In this document: positions 11,846 through 24,158 of the stretch, one piece after another | How positions within the stretch are numbered: the first letter of the stretch is position 1 | Layout of the letters: every line of letters starts with the position of its first letter | Source of the DNA: Parascedosporium putredinis | Taxonomy: Eukaryota; Ascomycota; Sordariomycetes; Microascales; Microascaceae | Direction of reading: 5' to 3' | NCBI GenBank assembly: GCA_949357655.1 | Contig: CASHTG010000003.1 | Location: 806,001 to 870,000, forward strand | DNA length: 64,000 nucleotides | The notes under the pieces: generated by a model | Database searches by the model: none | Told to the model about the DNA's origin: nothing | Seen by the model: only the letters and a program-made list of their open reading frames with translations | Program-made: the position numbers and the translations under genes

Positions 11846-14800
11846 ATGGCCCCCTGGGCCCTCTTTTTCTTCCTTCTTGTGGTCATGGGCCATAATTCTG
11901 CTTCCTCGGGTAAGTTGAAGCCTCCTTGATTCCTCTCCCTCGAAGTGGTGTCTTTTGTGTCCTGCATCTTGACTTGTGGCAGTCCAACTCACCAATCTTA
12001 TACTCAACTTAGATTCCAACGCCACCGAGGCGTCGACTCACCCTGCCCTGGTTTCCTCCCCGCCCTAGTCTCGACCGTCCCCCTTCATGGTAGTAGCCCC
12101 TTTCCCAGTTCCGTCGAGTTCGCGAGCATCGCCAACGCCAACTTCGAGCTCGGGGGATTCCATAACCTCCTCGATCGTCAAGAACCCTCCACGGCGACTA
12201 GCAGCGCATGCTTGTGCTGTCAGAATGTCACCGCAACTGTCCCCCTTCTCCACCGCTTCCCGATCCCCAAGACCCGACGTCACGTCGGCGCTGCCCACCG
12301 TCGCGACCTACGAATGGGCTTCCACTGTCCTGATCCCGGGCCATCCTGCCCCGTCCGAGCACATCGTGGAGTGCGCCGCCTGTGCTGGTAGCATGTGTTT
12401 TGCCATGCAAAACGTGGAGCCCCAGAGGACGATGGCGAAGACGGTCTTGCCCGGCGTGGTCCCGACGACGACGTTGCCCAAACTCACCTGACCAACCCCC
12501 AGACGTGGGCTCCCAGCCAGTTTTCCTGGTGGAAAAAGGTCTACAACGAGGTAAGGTGGAGAGGTGCTGCTGGCGGCCCTGTGGTCAAGCACAGGGAAAA
12601 GCTCGACCCTGCCATCAATAATTATCTCTACGGCTCGCATGCTGTCTTCTATACCTTTGACGACAAGATGGAGGATGACAAGCCCTCTCCTGCCAGCAAG
12701 GGCCTCGTTGGTGGCGTGAACCCCATCTGGGGCTGCACCGGAATTCTCATCGCCACTGACAAGGGAGTCTACACCGCGCACATCTGGGAGGTGCCCACCT
12801 TCAAGGGTGTCGGATTAGAGGTACAGACTCAGAAAGAGGCCGACCTCGAGTGGGAGTGGCGGGTGACCAAGTTTTCCTTACCGGTAACAAGGACATCATC
12901 GAGCCTCCCAGCCCTGCCCTCGCCGACCTCGTCAAGCCTGGTAAAGCCTTCGATCCCGAGACGAGGGGTGGATCACCGTCCACGTCTGGACGCCGTTCGA
13001 CCCCTACCACACCAACCAGCCGCGTTTCCGCCCCCAGATCCTTGCCCTCGAGAAGGAGATCGCCGGTCATCTTCGCATCTCTGAAGCGAGCATCCAGCGT
13101 CATCTCTACGCCCGAAAAGCGCCCCTCGACGGCTTCGGCGAACGCATGGATCCTCACATCTACTACAGCAACAACCCTGGTACCGCCTTGGTCGTATTCC
13201 AGTACGCACCAGAGGAGACCAAGGCTGGTGCCGGCGATACGCTGCCCGGAGATGCGGCCAACATCGGTAGGCCTATCTACGATATGGCAGATCCGGATTG
13301 GGATGTCTACTGGTCTTCCGATGACGAGCTGCCCGCCCCCACCCGTTCGAGAAGCCCGAAGACCCCAAGATCCCGAAGACCGAAATCGGCGACGAAAAGA
13401 CGCCGGAGCCGATGAGGGCGCTTCGCATCTGGTTCGACAAGAAGCCGGTAGAGACCAAGCTTTGGTGCATCCCGGGACGGAATTGCCATCCCATATGCGA
13501 GGCCGAGCACAACGTTCGCGATCGCGCACAGGCCGAAGCTGGCCCGAGCGGCTCGGGACCGGCTCTGATGGAACGCGCCGTGGGCATCGCCGACGAAGTC
13601 TCCTCCCTCTGGGCTCGTTCCAGGGCCTCTTCCGCCGTTACGATTTCCGCAGGATTGGATTCGAGGGTCTGTTTGGCGATCAACTCAGCATGCCGGGAGA
13701 AGGCTCCGCCAGCACGCGGTGGTGGACCGCCATGTCTGACATGGTCAAGATGTTTGGAGCGGTTGGCCGTCCCCTCGGAGTCCAGTCCACGGATCACTAC
13801 GCCCCCGACGACGCCATCTTTCGACCACTCGGCGACGAACCGGTGGGTGGCGGTTTCGGGCCCCTCAGCGGCTGCACGGGTGTGTTCATTGCTACCCGCC
13901 GAGGCGTGTACGTGGCTCATCTTTGGCAGCGTCCCAATTTTGTCGAAGCCAGAGATGAGCTCCAGAGAACCTTTCCGGATCTCTACTCGGACCAGGACAA
14001 GGTTTGGAAACGCCGGGTGACTGCTCTCTTTAACGAAGGCACTACTCCGATCGTGGAGTGGGGCACCCAGGGGGCATCCCTGAAGAAGCTCGTGGCCGAA
14101 GAGCTCAAAGCGCCGCCCGAAGACAGCGACGACCTCTTCATGGCCATCATCTTCACCCCGGACCAGGCTTGGAGCGAGGTGGAGGCCGGCCAACATAATA
14201 AGCCGAAGCACCCTGCTGCGGTCGACCGGTTGCGCCATGAGCTGGCCGACATTCTCGAGATCCCGGCCGACAAGGTTTACGTCCACACCTACTTCAAGAG
14301 GGAGGGCCAAGCCGCGATGGGAGGCCAACTGACGCTGACCAACGAGCAGTATTTTGCGCAGAACCCCGGCTTGAGCCAGCTCGTTTGGCACTATGCGCCC
14401 GCCCAAGTCCCGACGCTGATGACGGGCCGCGACACCGTCCGAGCTCTGCGGGTGTACTGGAACCGGAAGCAATTCTTCTACGACGAGTGGTGCCCGCCCG
14501 GACACAACGAGTGCCTCCCCAATTACAACTGCGGGATCCACGCGAAAGACGCCGAGCTTCTTGAGGCGCGCGGCCGCCCCCGCTAGCACCAGCACGAGCC
14601 CCATTGCCGCGGCGACGAATTTCCCTTGGAAGGATCCCGACTTCGAGTTCGACTGCTTCTCGCGAACGCTGCCCGAGAACAATCTCGCGCGCCGCGCTGA
14701 GGGAGATTATGCCAACGATTACGAAGACTGTGGCATCTGGCGACCGTACCTCTCGCAGCCAAACCTCTGGGCCGGTGGCGTGGACGACTGGTGGATCAAG

Positions 14801-15833
14801 ATGAAGGAGCTAGTCGACAAGAAGGGCGCGCAGCAAGGCATCGGGTACGAGATCCCCGACGACTACGCCTCGGACCACTCGAGTCTGCGCGTGTTCGGCA
14901 ACTACCCTCTGGGCAGCGGCATCACCCCCATGTGGGGATGCACCGGTATCTTCGTGGTCAGCGACAGGGGCGTGTACGCAGCACACATCTAGCAGGTGCC
15001 GCTGTTTGCGTACCAGCGCCAGGAGCACCACCAGTACGAGTACGACGACGAGGAGGCCCTGTGGGAGCGGCGCGTCGGCCGGCTCCTACGCACGGGCATC
15101 AAGCCCCGGCGCAACGACGGCGTCCTCCCCGAGATAAAGCCCCTTAAAGCCTACACCGAGTCCGGCCAGCCGTTTGACCCGCACCTCCGGCGCTTCCTCA
15201 AGGTGCTGCTCATTACCCCGGGCGCCCAGACGCGCATCCCGTCCCCGATGCCCCGCTACAAGGACAAGGTCGACCGGCTGCGCGAGGAGCTCGCCGCGCT
15301 GCTGCACTTTGATCTGGACCAGATCAAGACGCTGACGTACATGGCGGCGCAGTACATGGCCTTCCGCGAGGACATGAGCAACGGCATGGACGCCTTCTTC
15401 GACCGCCACCCGGGCGTGCAGCTCGGCGCTTTCCAGTACGCGCCGACGGAGCTCTCGCTACGGAAATCGCCCGAGGGCGTCGACAACCCCGCGTGGTCCG
15501 CGCCGCCCGCATCTGGTGGAGCAAGCACAGCGTCGGCCGCGTCGAGTGGTGCCCGCCCGTGCCTGGCGGCGATCGCGGCGGCCAAATCATCACCCGCGAT
15601 GGCCAGCTCTGTCCTGGGGATCCCGGCTGGGACCTTGACGTGGATCGGGGTCGCAGCCGACCGGCGGCGACTCTGCGCATCCGCCTGCGCCCGTGACCAG
15701 CGCAGGCCCTGTCGCAGAGCCGAGTGGTGGTGGCGCCCAGGACACGGAGCCTATGCCGGAGCCTACGCCTGCGCCAAGCTCCTCGAGTCCCGCGCCTAGC
15801 TCGAGTCCCGAGGCAGCGAGGAGTGGCGACTAA
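11846..15833 (+). CDS. Secreted protein with three tandem copies of an unrecognised module
   Basis: Function unknown. Exon 1 (11846-11909) encodes a clear signal peptide, MAPWALFFFLLVVMG; the intron runs 11910-11982 or -12012, with both acceptors in frame. A Cys-containing linker then leads to three copies of a unit of about 355-380 residues. Each copy has paired Trp (WW), a core G-C-T-G-(I/V)-(F/L) followed by GVY-x-A-H-(I/L)-W (cores at 12731, 13869 and 14934), a W-x-R-R/V-V-T block, and a closing A-(L/A)-R-(I/V)-(W/Y)-(F/W)...W-C-x-P (about 13414, 14440 and 15500). The tail is Pro/Ser/Gly-rich, stop at 15831-15833. About 11 indels interrupt the frame, like those in neighbouring essential genes. 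In addition the Trp of the module-3 core is an in-frame TAG (14990-14992). A short tail or separate gene between modules 2 and 3 (stop in one frame at 14584) is an alternative. Corrected length is near 1,290 residues. Confidence 0.72.
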
Positions 15834-17191
15834 GTGCGCGCGGAGGATGGCGGGGTGGCCCTGCTCTGGACAGATGTGGTGGAGCATGCCATCGAGTCTG
15901 CTGAGAAGCCTTGCCCCTAGATTGTTTTACAGCAAGGTTGCCAGCGTGGTCGGTGGTGTGTGGGGTGTTGGCGCAATCGGTTTCTTTTTCTTTCTTTGTT
16001 TGTAATTATAAATGAGTATTACAAAAATACAGAAAATTGGTGCTGAATCATAATTGTCTCTCTGCCGTGATTCTGATATCTTTCCTATAGATCGCATAGC
16101 TTGCCCAGCTCGACAAGCGACTCGTTATTCACTTATATCCGCCCATACTACCGTCTGCGTTCAAGGACGTAGAACTTAGTTACCAACTCCGCCACGGGAG
16201 ATTCTGCCGTCTATGTCTGTAGAGTACCAACTCGCTTACACAGTCGCATTTTTCCGGGAAGGGGAGGATGCTCGGTGGGTCACGGCAATGTCCCACCTTC
16301 CGGGCCTCGCCGGACACTGGAATCCCCCTTCCGTTACTCGGAGCCGAAATGAAAAAGTGGCTGAGAAATCTGGCCTTGACGATATAAATCTTCTCTCCCT
16401 CTCACATGGGGGTTTTTAAACGGCCAGCGCGGGAATCGCTCTCTGCTCTTGTCTTTGCCGAGGTCACCCTCTCGCCATTCGCCCGGAGAAAACCTAAAAG
16501 GTGTCCTCAAGGTGTCCTCCAGGTTCCTAATCGCCGATGCCCGCAGCGGTTCGTATCCAGGACTAATAGCAGACGTTAAAACTTTCAACCCGCCGAGGTC
16601 TTTTTGTTCCTCTTCCCCTCGTGCCAGGTCCCAGTCCGCCCTACTACCCTCCGCCTCAAGCTAGATCCTCCCCGCCCCCTTCTCCCCCACATATCCTCCG
16701 CATCGGGTTATCGGCCCGGTTGGGAATCTGGCGGGGTGCTCTATTGCTCTATGTCCCCCTCTTCCAATCCTCTCTCGCTCTCTTGTCACCTGCGCTGTCT
16801 GATCCCGATGCTAAAACGGTAGTTGAGTTAGTGTTGTCCCCTTTCTTATTTTTATGTATTTCCCCGCTCAAGGCTCCTCGTTTAAGTCAAAAGGGAAGAG
16901 AGGGGAATTTGTCAGAAGGATTCAAGCTTGTATTTTTCGGTTTTCGTTCTTTTTAGTCAAAGAATAAAAGAGATCGGATCAGGAAAGGAAAGAGGATGCA
17001 TAATAGTAATGTAGGCTGGAGACTAGACTATATAAAGAGACCACTTCCATTCCCCGTACATGTCGTCATCTGCGGCCATCAAGCTATCCTCGTTCACCAT
17101 CTAAGCCGACGAGACCGTGAACCAACTCTATAGTTTTAAACCACAAAGAAAGAAGGCAAAACATCCAAGTCCAAGTTACCAAGTTACCAAA
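15834..17191. other. Intergenic, A/T-richer, upstream of DUF1349 gene
   Basis: 3' flank of the tri-modular gene and promoter of the DUF1349 gene. TATAAAG at 17031-17037 stands about 155 bp before the ATG at 17192. No coding sequence is supported. Confidence 0.5.
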
Positions 17192-17931
17192 ATGACCGAG
17201 ACACTCAAAATCACCGCAAAGCCCGACACCGACATCTGGCGCAAACCCCCGACATCGACGCCTTCAACGGTCCGTCCCCTTTTCCCCTTACCTTCTCTTT
17301 TCAATTTCATCGCATTCCCCCTTCAAACCCAACCATCTCCCAAACATTGAACACCCAGGAAACCCCTCCAAGACAAGCCAACTAACCAACCCCCGCCCCA
17401 AAACAGCCCCTACACCTCCCTCGCCCGCAAACCCCTCTCCGCATTCTCCTCCGCCCAACTCACATTCACCTACACCCCCACCACCCAATACGACCAGGCC
17501 GGCATCCTCCTCCTCTTCCACCCCCGAGCACCAACCCTTCCTCCCAGCGCAAGTGGCTCAAGACCGGCGTCGAGCTGTACAACGGGTCCCCGCGCCTCTC
17601 CACCGTCGCCTGCGACCGCTGGGCCGATTGGTCCGTCACCCCGCTCCCCGCCGCCGGCCTCGACCCCACCAACGGCCTCGTTACCGCCACCGTGCGCCTC
17701 GAGGCCTCCGTCGACCACCACGGTCCCAGCCTGTGGGTCTACGGCGTCGATGCCGCCGGCGCCAAGGAGAGCCTGCGGGAGGTCTGCTGGATCTTTGCCC
17801 TCGGTAAAGAAGGTGGCGACGACGCCGGCGAGTGGGAGGTCGAGGTCGCTGCCATGGCGGCGCGGCCCAACAAGGAGGCGACCGACGAGCTCGAGGTCCA
17901 GTTTAGCGGAATTCAGGTGGAATGGAGGTGA
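17192..17931 (+). CDS. DUF1349 (Ree1/YesU-like concanavalin-fold) protein
   Basis: Member of the DUF1349 family, single-domain beta-sandwich proteins with a concanavalin-like fold whose fungal relatives include 'regulation of enolase' Ree1-like proteins. Signature stretches are TAKPDTDIWRKPP at the N-terminus, LTFTYTPTTQYDQAGILL, KTGVELYNGSPRLSTVACD, a WADWSVTP strand and a C-terminal GIQVEWR before stop TGA. The start ATG at 17192 follows a purine-rich ACCAAAATG context. One intron runs 17270-17407. Three bases appear lost at C-runs 17246-17250, 17408-17411 and 17521-17525, which break the frame without affecting conservation. Corrected length is about 200 residues, normal for the family. 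Its ligand is unknown and nothing nearby suggests one. Confidence 0.82.
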
Positions 17932-18845
17932 GGCACTGTTTCTCACCCTCGGCACGGCGACGTGGATGGGTTCAAGAAGCCAGATGTAGTCTTTCTGAGA
18001 CTGAGTAGAACTCAAGTCCTTGGTCTTCGGTGCTCTCTTTTAGAAGCAGCTCACAGTTTGAGAAGGCGAACGAGTTGTCTAACTTTTTAACGAATCTATT
18101 GGTCGTATCGAGTAACCCACGGAATCAACTATATATATATCTTTTCTCTCCCCTTTAATTTTGTTTTTAGCCCTCTTCTCCGCCCTCCCTTTCTCTCCTG
18201 TTTTGCGTCCACCAGTCCTGGACGAATACGATAAAGCCTGGGCTGCTAGGTTTCACCAACCTTCCTCCATAATCAACACCTTTTCCAACGAGGCCGCCGG
18301 GCCCTTCAAAAATCCCAAGTGACCCCGTAAAAAATAGCAACAAGCAGAAATAACTGTGCAAGCCAACGTCGGTTGTTGGAAGAAGAAGCAAGTGAGAAAG
18401 AGACAACAAGTGCTGCGTGTGTATGCGGGAAGGGAGGGGGAAAGAAACCCCGAACAAAACAAAACAAGGATAACCCAACCCAAAAGAGAAAAAGAAGAAA
18501 AACCTGCTCGGCAATGCCTTTGCTGCAAACCCATAACGAGTATTACACCTTGCTTTCTCGCCTCCGTAGGAAGTTGAGCCCTATCCACTCGCTTTCCCCT
18601 CGAGAGGAGATCCATTAGATATTAGTACACTGGTGGGTATTAAGATAGGACGACACAAAAGTCCGCCAACCAAGAAGAAAAGAAAACTAAACAAGCAAAG
18701 GAAAGTGAGGACGGCAAGGGACTGGGAACGGCCGGAGAGGGGGGACAACAGGAACGGCAAGGGAGTAGGACAACCATGCGCTTCCCCTTGAGGAGCCGTG
18801 TAGGTTTGATCGGGGCTGCGGTCCGATTCTACCTCACGGCTGTAC
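17932..18845. other. Convergent 3' flanks, no gene seen
   Basis: About 900 bp between the DUF1349 stop and the hydrolase stop. It includes an AT run at 18130-18140 and A-rich stretches. Open frames on both strands are short and featureless. Confidence 0.5.
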
Positions 18846-21728
18846 CTATCCGCCTCCCCTATCCCCGCTTCTTGTCCTCGATGTCCCCGTGACGCGCATC
18901 CAGTCCTCCCACTCTTTGCTAATCTCCATGAGCACCGATCCCATCACCGTCGCGCTGGCCATCAACCCGTGGCCTTCGCCCTCAAGCACGCGAACCTCGC
19001 ATCGTCGCATCGTCTTGCCTAGCCATCGCACGTTCTCCACGGGGACACGTGTGTCTCGGCTGCCGTGGTGGATCACCACCGGCCGCGTGATATCAACGTA
19101 GCGGAACCCAATCGTGTGTCGTCGCTCCAGGCACACCAGCAAGTCAACGGCGGGGTTAGCACCCGTCGTCGCGAGCTCCCAAATAGCGTGTGTGAGGCGG
19201 GTGTCGTATGTCATTTGCCTCTCCTTATCCGCCACGGCATTCGTCGCCATGTTGATCACTGCCCTGTCTGTCGGCTTGATTCGAGCACCCTGGGGTCCCT
19301 CCGGCTTGACAAGGTCCATGTTCTCCGTAGCCATCGGTAGACTGGGGAGATCGGAATTCGTCCCCGTTTTCGGCCCATTATGGCCAAAGTTCTCCTTGTC
19401 TTGGTTCGCAAGTCCGTGGAGCTGCTGCGACCCCGTCAGAGTTGGCGCGTCGGTGCGGGTTGCGCTGTTCGTCGACTTCCTCTTGCTCCTACGGGGGTTC
19501 TTTGGCAGCGAGCTGGTGATCGAGCTACTCGTTGCCGACATGAAGGAGCTGTTGGCCGCCTTGAGAATCGGCGTTGGGAGTGCCCTGAGGATGCGCTGGG
19601 AAGTGGGGATAGCATTGGTAGGCGGCTGTGTCTGCGAGGTTCCAAAGACATTCATCTGGGACGGCGGAATCCACGGCGCCAAGAGGTGGATTCGTCCCCG
19701 GATGTGCTGAGGCATGCGCAGCGCCGTGGCCAGCGCATAAATAGCGCCCGCGGAATGGGCCAGAATTGAAAACTTGTTGATCTTGAGGGCCTGGCAAATA
19801 GCGTATACGTCATCTAAATGGGAAGGGAAAAAAAGAGTTAGTATCAATCTTTTTAGTGGCGACACGGCATCTCGTTTTGAAAGGAAAAGAAAAAGGCTTT
19901 TATTAAAAAAAAATCTTACCAGGCCAGCTGAGAGGTGTTGCCGTGCCATCAGCGTATGCCTCACTGTCCCCGACACCAGGTCGGTCCGGGGTGATGAGAC
20001 GCAGCTTCAGTGTGAGAGCGAGCTCATCATAAAAGGCCGTGATGTATCGCGTCAAGCCCATGCCCACGCAGCAGAACACGGCCGAGCCTTCGGAATCTCC
20101 CACCTCGGAGAAGGAGATGACTCGCCCTGTCTGCGGATGCCGAATCTTTTGCGACAGCCTGGGTGAGCAGAGATACGACTCGACGGCATCGTCAATCGAA
20201 TCAGCGCTTCGCGGCCGTTCATAGCCGGGGAGCCCAGGGCTAGGCTCCGGCGAGCTCAGCCGGCTGCGGTTACCGCCATATCTGTCCTCGCTCGCCCGAG
20301 GGCTGAGAGCTCCCGATGCCCGCTTTAGCTTGGAGTTACTCCTCTTGGGCTTGATACCCATACCCTCCAGAGGATCCGGCGTGAGCTGACCCGACCGCCT
20401 TCGTCCACGGTCATAGCTCGCGTCGCGCCTCCTGCCTTGGGCGACCGAGGGGAATGGGGCAAAATCATCGTTTTCGGGTTCGTCGCCGCTATGCGGGTGG
20501 ATGTTGATGCCCTCGAGTCGGCTGTTGCTCGGTGAGCGATAGTGGGGCGCGTGCGGTCTCTGCGGTTTCGCGGGGGTGGGCGACGATGACGACGACGGGA
20601 AGTCTCGGGTGATGGTTGTCGTAGTCAGGTTTTGAGGGGCGGGATGCTTGAGGACAGTGACTTCGGGGTCCCTGTTCAGCACGGGCAACGGCTTATCAGT
20701 GGCTGTGCCCCTGGCGCGTGAGTGTTCCACGCCTTCGTGAATCGTGTCGGAGGGAGCATCGCTATCCCGCTTGAGCGTGAATTTCTTACCGAGCCCCTCT
20801 TGGACCCGGGCGCCGTCTTCCTCAACGACGAGTCGCGCGTTGGGATGGGTCGTGGACTGGCCGCATCAAGGTTTGTGGTCGCCATCGCACCAGCCTCGTT
20901 GGGGCCCAGGTCTCTCCTCGGAGCCTCGTGGGATTCTTCGGTGATGGGGGTTTCGGCAAGGAAGGGGTCAGGACGCGAGGCGCTGGCCGGGCTAAAGGAA
21001 CCTCCGCCAACAGCGCCGATACTAGCACGCTTCTTTTCGAGCTCTCTTTCTCGCAATCTCTCTTTCGAGCTCATGTACATGAGTCCCTTGTGACTGCGAC
21101 CCTGCTTCTTTCCCCAGCTATCATGAGATCTCTTTCTCTGCAGCTCGGGTTGGTTCGGTGCTGACCCACGCTCGATTGAGAGATTGCCGATGCTCTGTGT
21201 ATCGTCTCGGGAGCCCAACGAACCCTTGGATGATGGTCGGGACGCGGTCCTCAGGAAAGATTTGAAGCCGCTCGGTTCGTGGGAGGGCGACTTGGGAGCG
21301 GTGAGGGGCGAGAACCCCGACGGCGGCTTCGCGGTTCGGATGACGGGGGCTGGCCGCGAGTTCGTCGAGGGAGAGGCCCTGGGGGAACTCTTCGTCGTGA
21401 GAGGGTTGAGAGTAGGCGCCGTAGTCGACGCCAAAACTTCCTTGACGGGGCGACCCAGGGGCAGAGAGGTTGACTGCGGGGCCCTCGAAATGGTTGCTCG
21501 CAGGCTTGGAGATGACCGACAAGCTGGTGATGAGCGACGAGATGACCTCGGGCGAAGCGGGAGACAGGTTAGCTTGGCGAGGTTCGGCGGGCCTACTGGT
21601 GTAGGTGTTCGGGTAGGACGGATGGTTCTGGTTCTGGTTCTGATTCTGGTATTGGTGATGAGCCTTTTGGCGCGATTGCTGCCGGCTCTGTCTTGGGATA
21701 GGGGAGGTTGGGTCATTGGGGGATCCAT
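18846..21728 (-). CDS. Alpha/beta-hydrolase-fold protein with long disordered N-terminus
   Basis: Two exons, 19920-21728 and 18846-19813, with an intron of 106 nt at 19814-19919. The first roughly 450 residues are low-complexity, rich in Ser, Pro, Arg, Gln and Asn (a QNQNQNQN run near the start). The hydrolase domain follows: ISFSEVGDSEGSAVFCC, LRLITPDRPGVGDSE, the nucleophile elbow LAHSAGA (Ser), LHLLAPW-like lid entry, a long disordered insert, then VVIHHGSRDTRVP (Asp) and LEGEGHGLM (His). So a complete Ser-Asp-His triad is visible. Substrate is not evident. Frame breaks lie near 21682, 21345 and 20789; the middle one needs one base fewer or two more. The start at 21726-21728 is the first ATG of the continuous frame. 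Membership in the hydrolase fold is secure; no more specific name is justified. Confidence 0.8.
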
Positions 21729-21845
21729 GGTGAGAAGAAAGGAGAACTAGGTCCCGCCTTTCCTTTCGCTGCAGGAGCAGCAGTAATGAGCGGTGGCGGG
21801 AAACAGTATCAAAACCGAGAAATTAAAACTTCTAGTGTCGCGGCG

Positions 21846-21863
21846 ACACACACACACACACAC
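21846..21863. repeat. (AC)9 microsatellite
   Basis: Eighteen bases of alternating A and C, about 120 bp upstream of the hydrolase start codon. Confidence 0.9.
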
Positions 21864-24067
21864 TCGCTTGCTCGCAGAAAATGACGAGCAGATGCAGCGC
21901 TCGTGCAGCAGACCGTGGTGGCGGCAGGTAGGTGGAGGAACGAAGCGGGCGGGCGGCGAACGGTTCTGGTAGCGCTCAAGTGCCTAGGTCACTGTTACTT
22001 TGCACGCAGCATTAGTATCCTCTACTTTCCGCAAGCTTGCTTGTTCGCCCGTCCTCGTTGTAGCGGAAAATGAGAGGCACAGAAAGGGAAAGTAGGAAGA
22101 TCCGTGTAGACTCTTGGTCCGTAGGTGTGTGGGTTTGGGTTCAATACGGAAAGCGGAGAAATAACGCAGGGTCGAACAGGTTCCAATCTGCGTCTGGAAA
22201 GTGTCAGGTGTGGCGTAATAAAACTGGGACGCACGGCGAGAAGCAGGGCAAAGCAACGCTATGCTACGCTCCAGAGCGGAGCCGAGGACGTGCAGTCATG
22301 CCAGTGGGAAAAGACCAGACGATGCCCAGACGGGTCAGAAGGGAGGGGGAACGCGACGAGACGACTTACCGAGTTGAGGGATGGTCCTGAATTGGGAGGA
22401 CAGGGCGCAAACCGCAGCTTGCAGCAGTAGTGACTAGTGTAGTCGGCAGGAACCAGGAACAGAAGGAGATGAGGAACGGCGGGCGGAAGAAGGAGCGTAG
22501 CAGCGCGTGTGCGCCTGCACGTGGATATGCGGGTGGATTCGTGCGGCCAGCACTTGACAAAAAGTTGGGGCCACAAAGCAAGCAGGGAGAAATGAAATGA
22601 TGATTAGGACCACCAAAAGGAAGTTGTCGATTGTACTAAAGGGGGTGTGAAGCAGACGGATTTGGTAAAGGCGCGGGCCTAGTCGCGTTCTCAAGGGCGG
22701 CGACTATGATTGCTCTTCAAGAAAAGGGGGAGGAGGAGGGTCCCAGGTCGGTTAAGAGCCGGAGGAGAAGAGCGCGTGGGATGCCGTTCTCCAAATAGAA
22801 TCCGTCGCGCTTGTGCCGTCAAGGTTCAGGCTCGATGGGAAATGGAAAATTCGTCGGGTTAGATGAGGCTCTGAGGCAGCTCGGAGGGGGCTCCGATGTT
22901 CAAGGGCAGGTTCCTTCCGCTGGGTGAAGCAACTTGACGAAGTTAGCAATGAGAGTGGGAAAAGGAACATTGAAGGGTTAAGAGGCACGCGCAGGTACTC
23001 CTTCGTATCAAACGTCAGGGGTGGCAAGAGATGCTTGAAAAGACGTGGGTTGACCCTGAATGGGACAAGGGATGTGGGCGCTAGACCAGGGGTCCAAGGG
23101 CATTTCGGCCATGAATGGGGGCATTCTGTGATTTGGATCGATTGATGGGATCAACTCATCTCTGCACTTACCCCGAAATATGCTTGGTGCCTGGGCTGGC
23201 TCCGACTAGCGCGAAGTTATCCTCCGCAGCGAAATTCAGCACGTTGGAGGGAGTGGGAGAGGGGCGAAGGAAATATATTCGGGCAAGGGTCGTCGTGGTT
23301 TGCGCTCGTTGAATAATGCTGGCTGTTTGTTGTACCCGCCCCAGAGTCAGAATTCTGATGCCAATACTTCAATGTTCGTATGTGCTTGTCAAGAGAAAGC
23401 TCAATTGCCTTTCCAGAAAAGTAGTCAAGAGTAGTCAAGAGGAGTGTGAATAATTTTATACCGAAAACCAGCCAGGTCTGGCACTTGCTCGAGAAGGAAG
23501 TGCAAAAGAAAGAGAAGAAGAAACAAACAATCATAAAAGAAACAATAATAGGAAGGCTGAATCCCAAGGCATCAAAGAGGTCCCGTCAGTTCAATGCTGT
23601 GCCTGTTGAGTGGAAGAGAGCAGCTCCGGGTTGCGCGGACCTCAACTTCTGGTTTTGGTGGCGTGCGAATCGCAGCCGTGATAATGAGAGCAGTGGGTAT
23701 AAATCAGATTTTGGGGCTCTGGAAGCAGCAGAGAAGCAAAGTATCGTTGCCTTGAAACAGGGAAAATCTGGTTTGCTGGTACCAGGGTTGCGCTTGAACT
23801 GGACCCTTTAAACAAGGGGCCGGGCCTGGCTCGTGGGAAACTTTGATGCTTGGCAGCAGAAAGAAGAAGCAAAAACCAAATGAACCAGCCAGTGCATCCA
23901 CAATTGCCTGCACAAGGGAAGAAGGGAAGAGGGGGAGAGTACTTGTCAAAAACAAGACGGGGAACCCACTATTACACACTTGCAAAGATCGGCTGAACGC
24001 CCTCATCAAACGGGGCCTGGGTCTGAGCGGCGCTGGTGCTTGTACTTGCGAACCTGAAGGGAGCACG

Positions 24068-24158
24068 AAAGAGAGAGAGAGAGGGCAGAGAGGGCAGTGA
24101 GGGCAGTGAGGGCAGAGGGAGCAGAGGGAGCAGAGAGAGGAGAGAGAACAGAGAGGGT
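24068..24158. repeat. Purine-rich minisatellite (GAGGGCAGTG-like units)
   Basis: An AG run passes into imperfect units of about 10-12 bp built on GAGGGCAG followed by TG, AG or GAG. The whole block is almost entirely purine on the plus strand. Confidence 0.8.

Noticed and set aside
13273..14682. 469-codon open frame on the minus strand opposite the tri-modular gene
   Set aside because: It is the longest open frame locally, but it is antisense to modules whose repeated motifs appear only in the plus-strand reading. Long antisense frames are expected in G/C-ending coding DNA.
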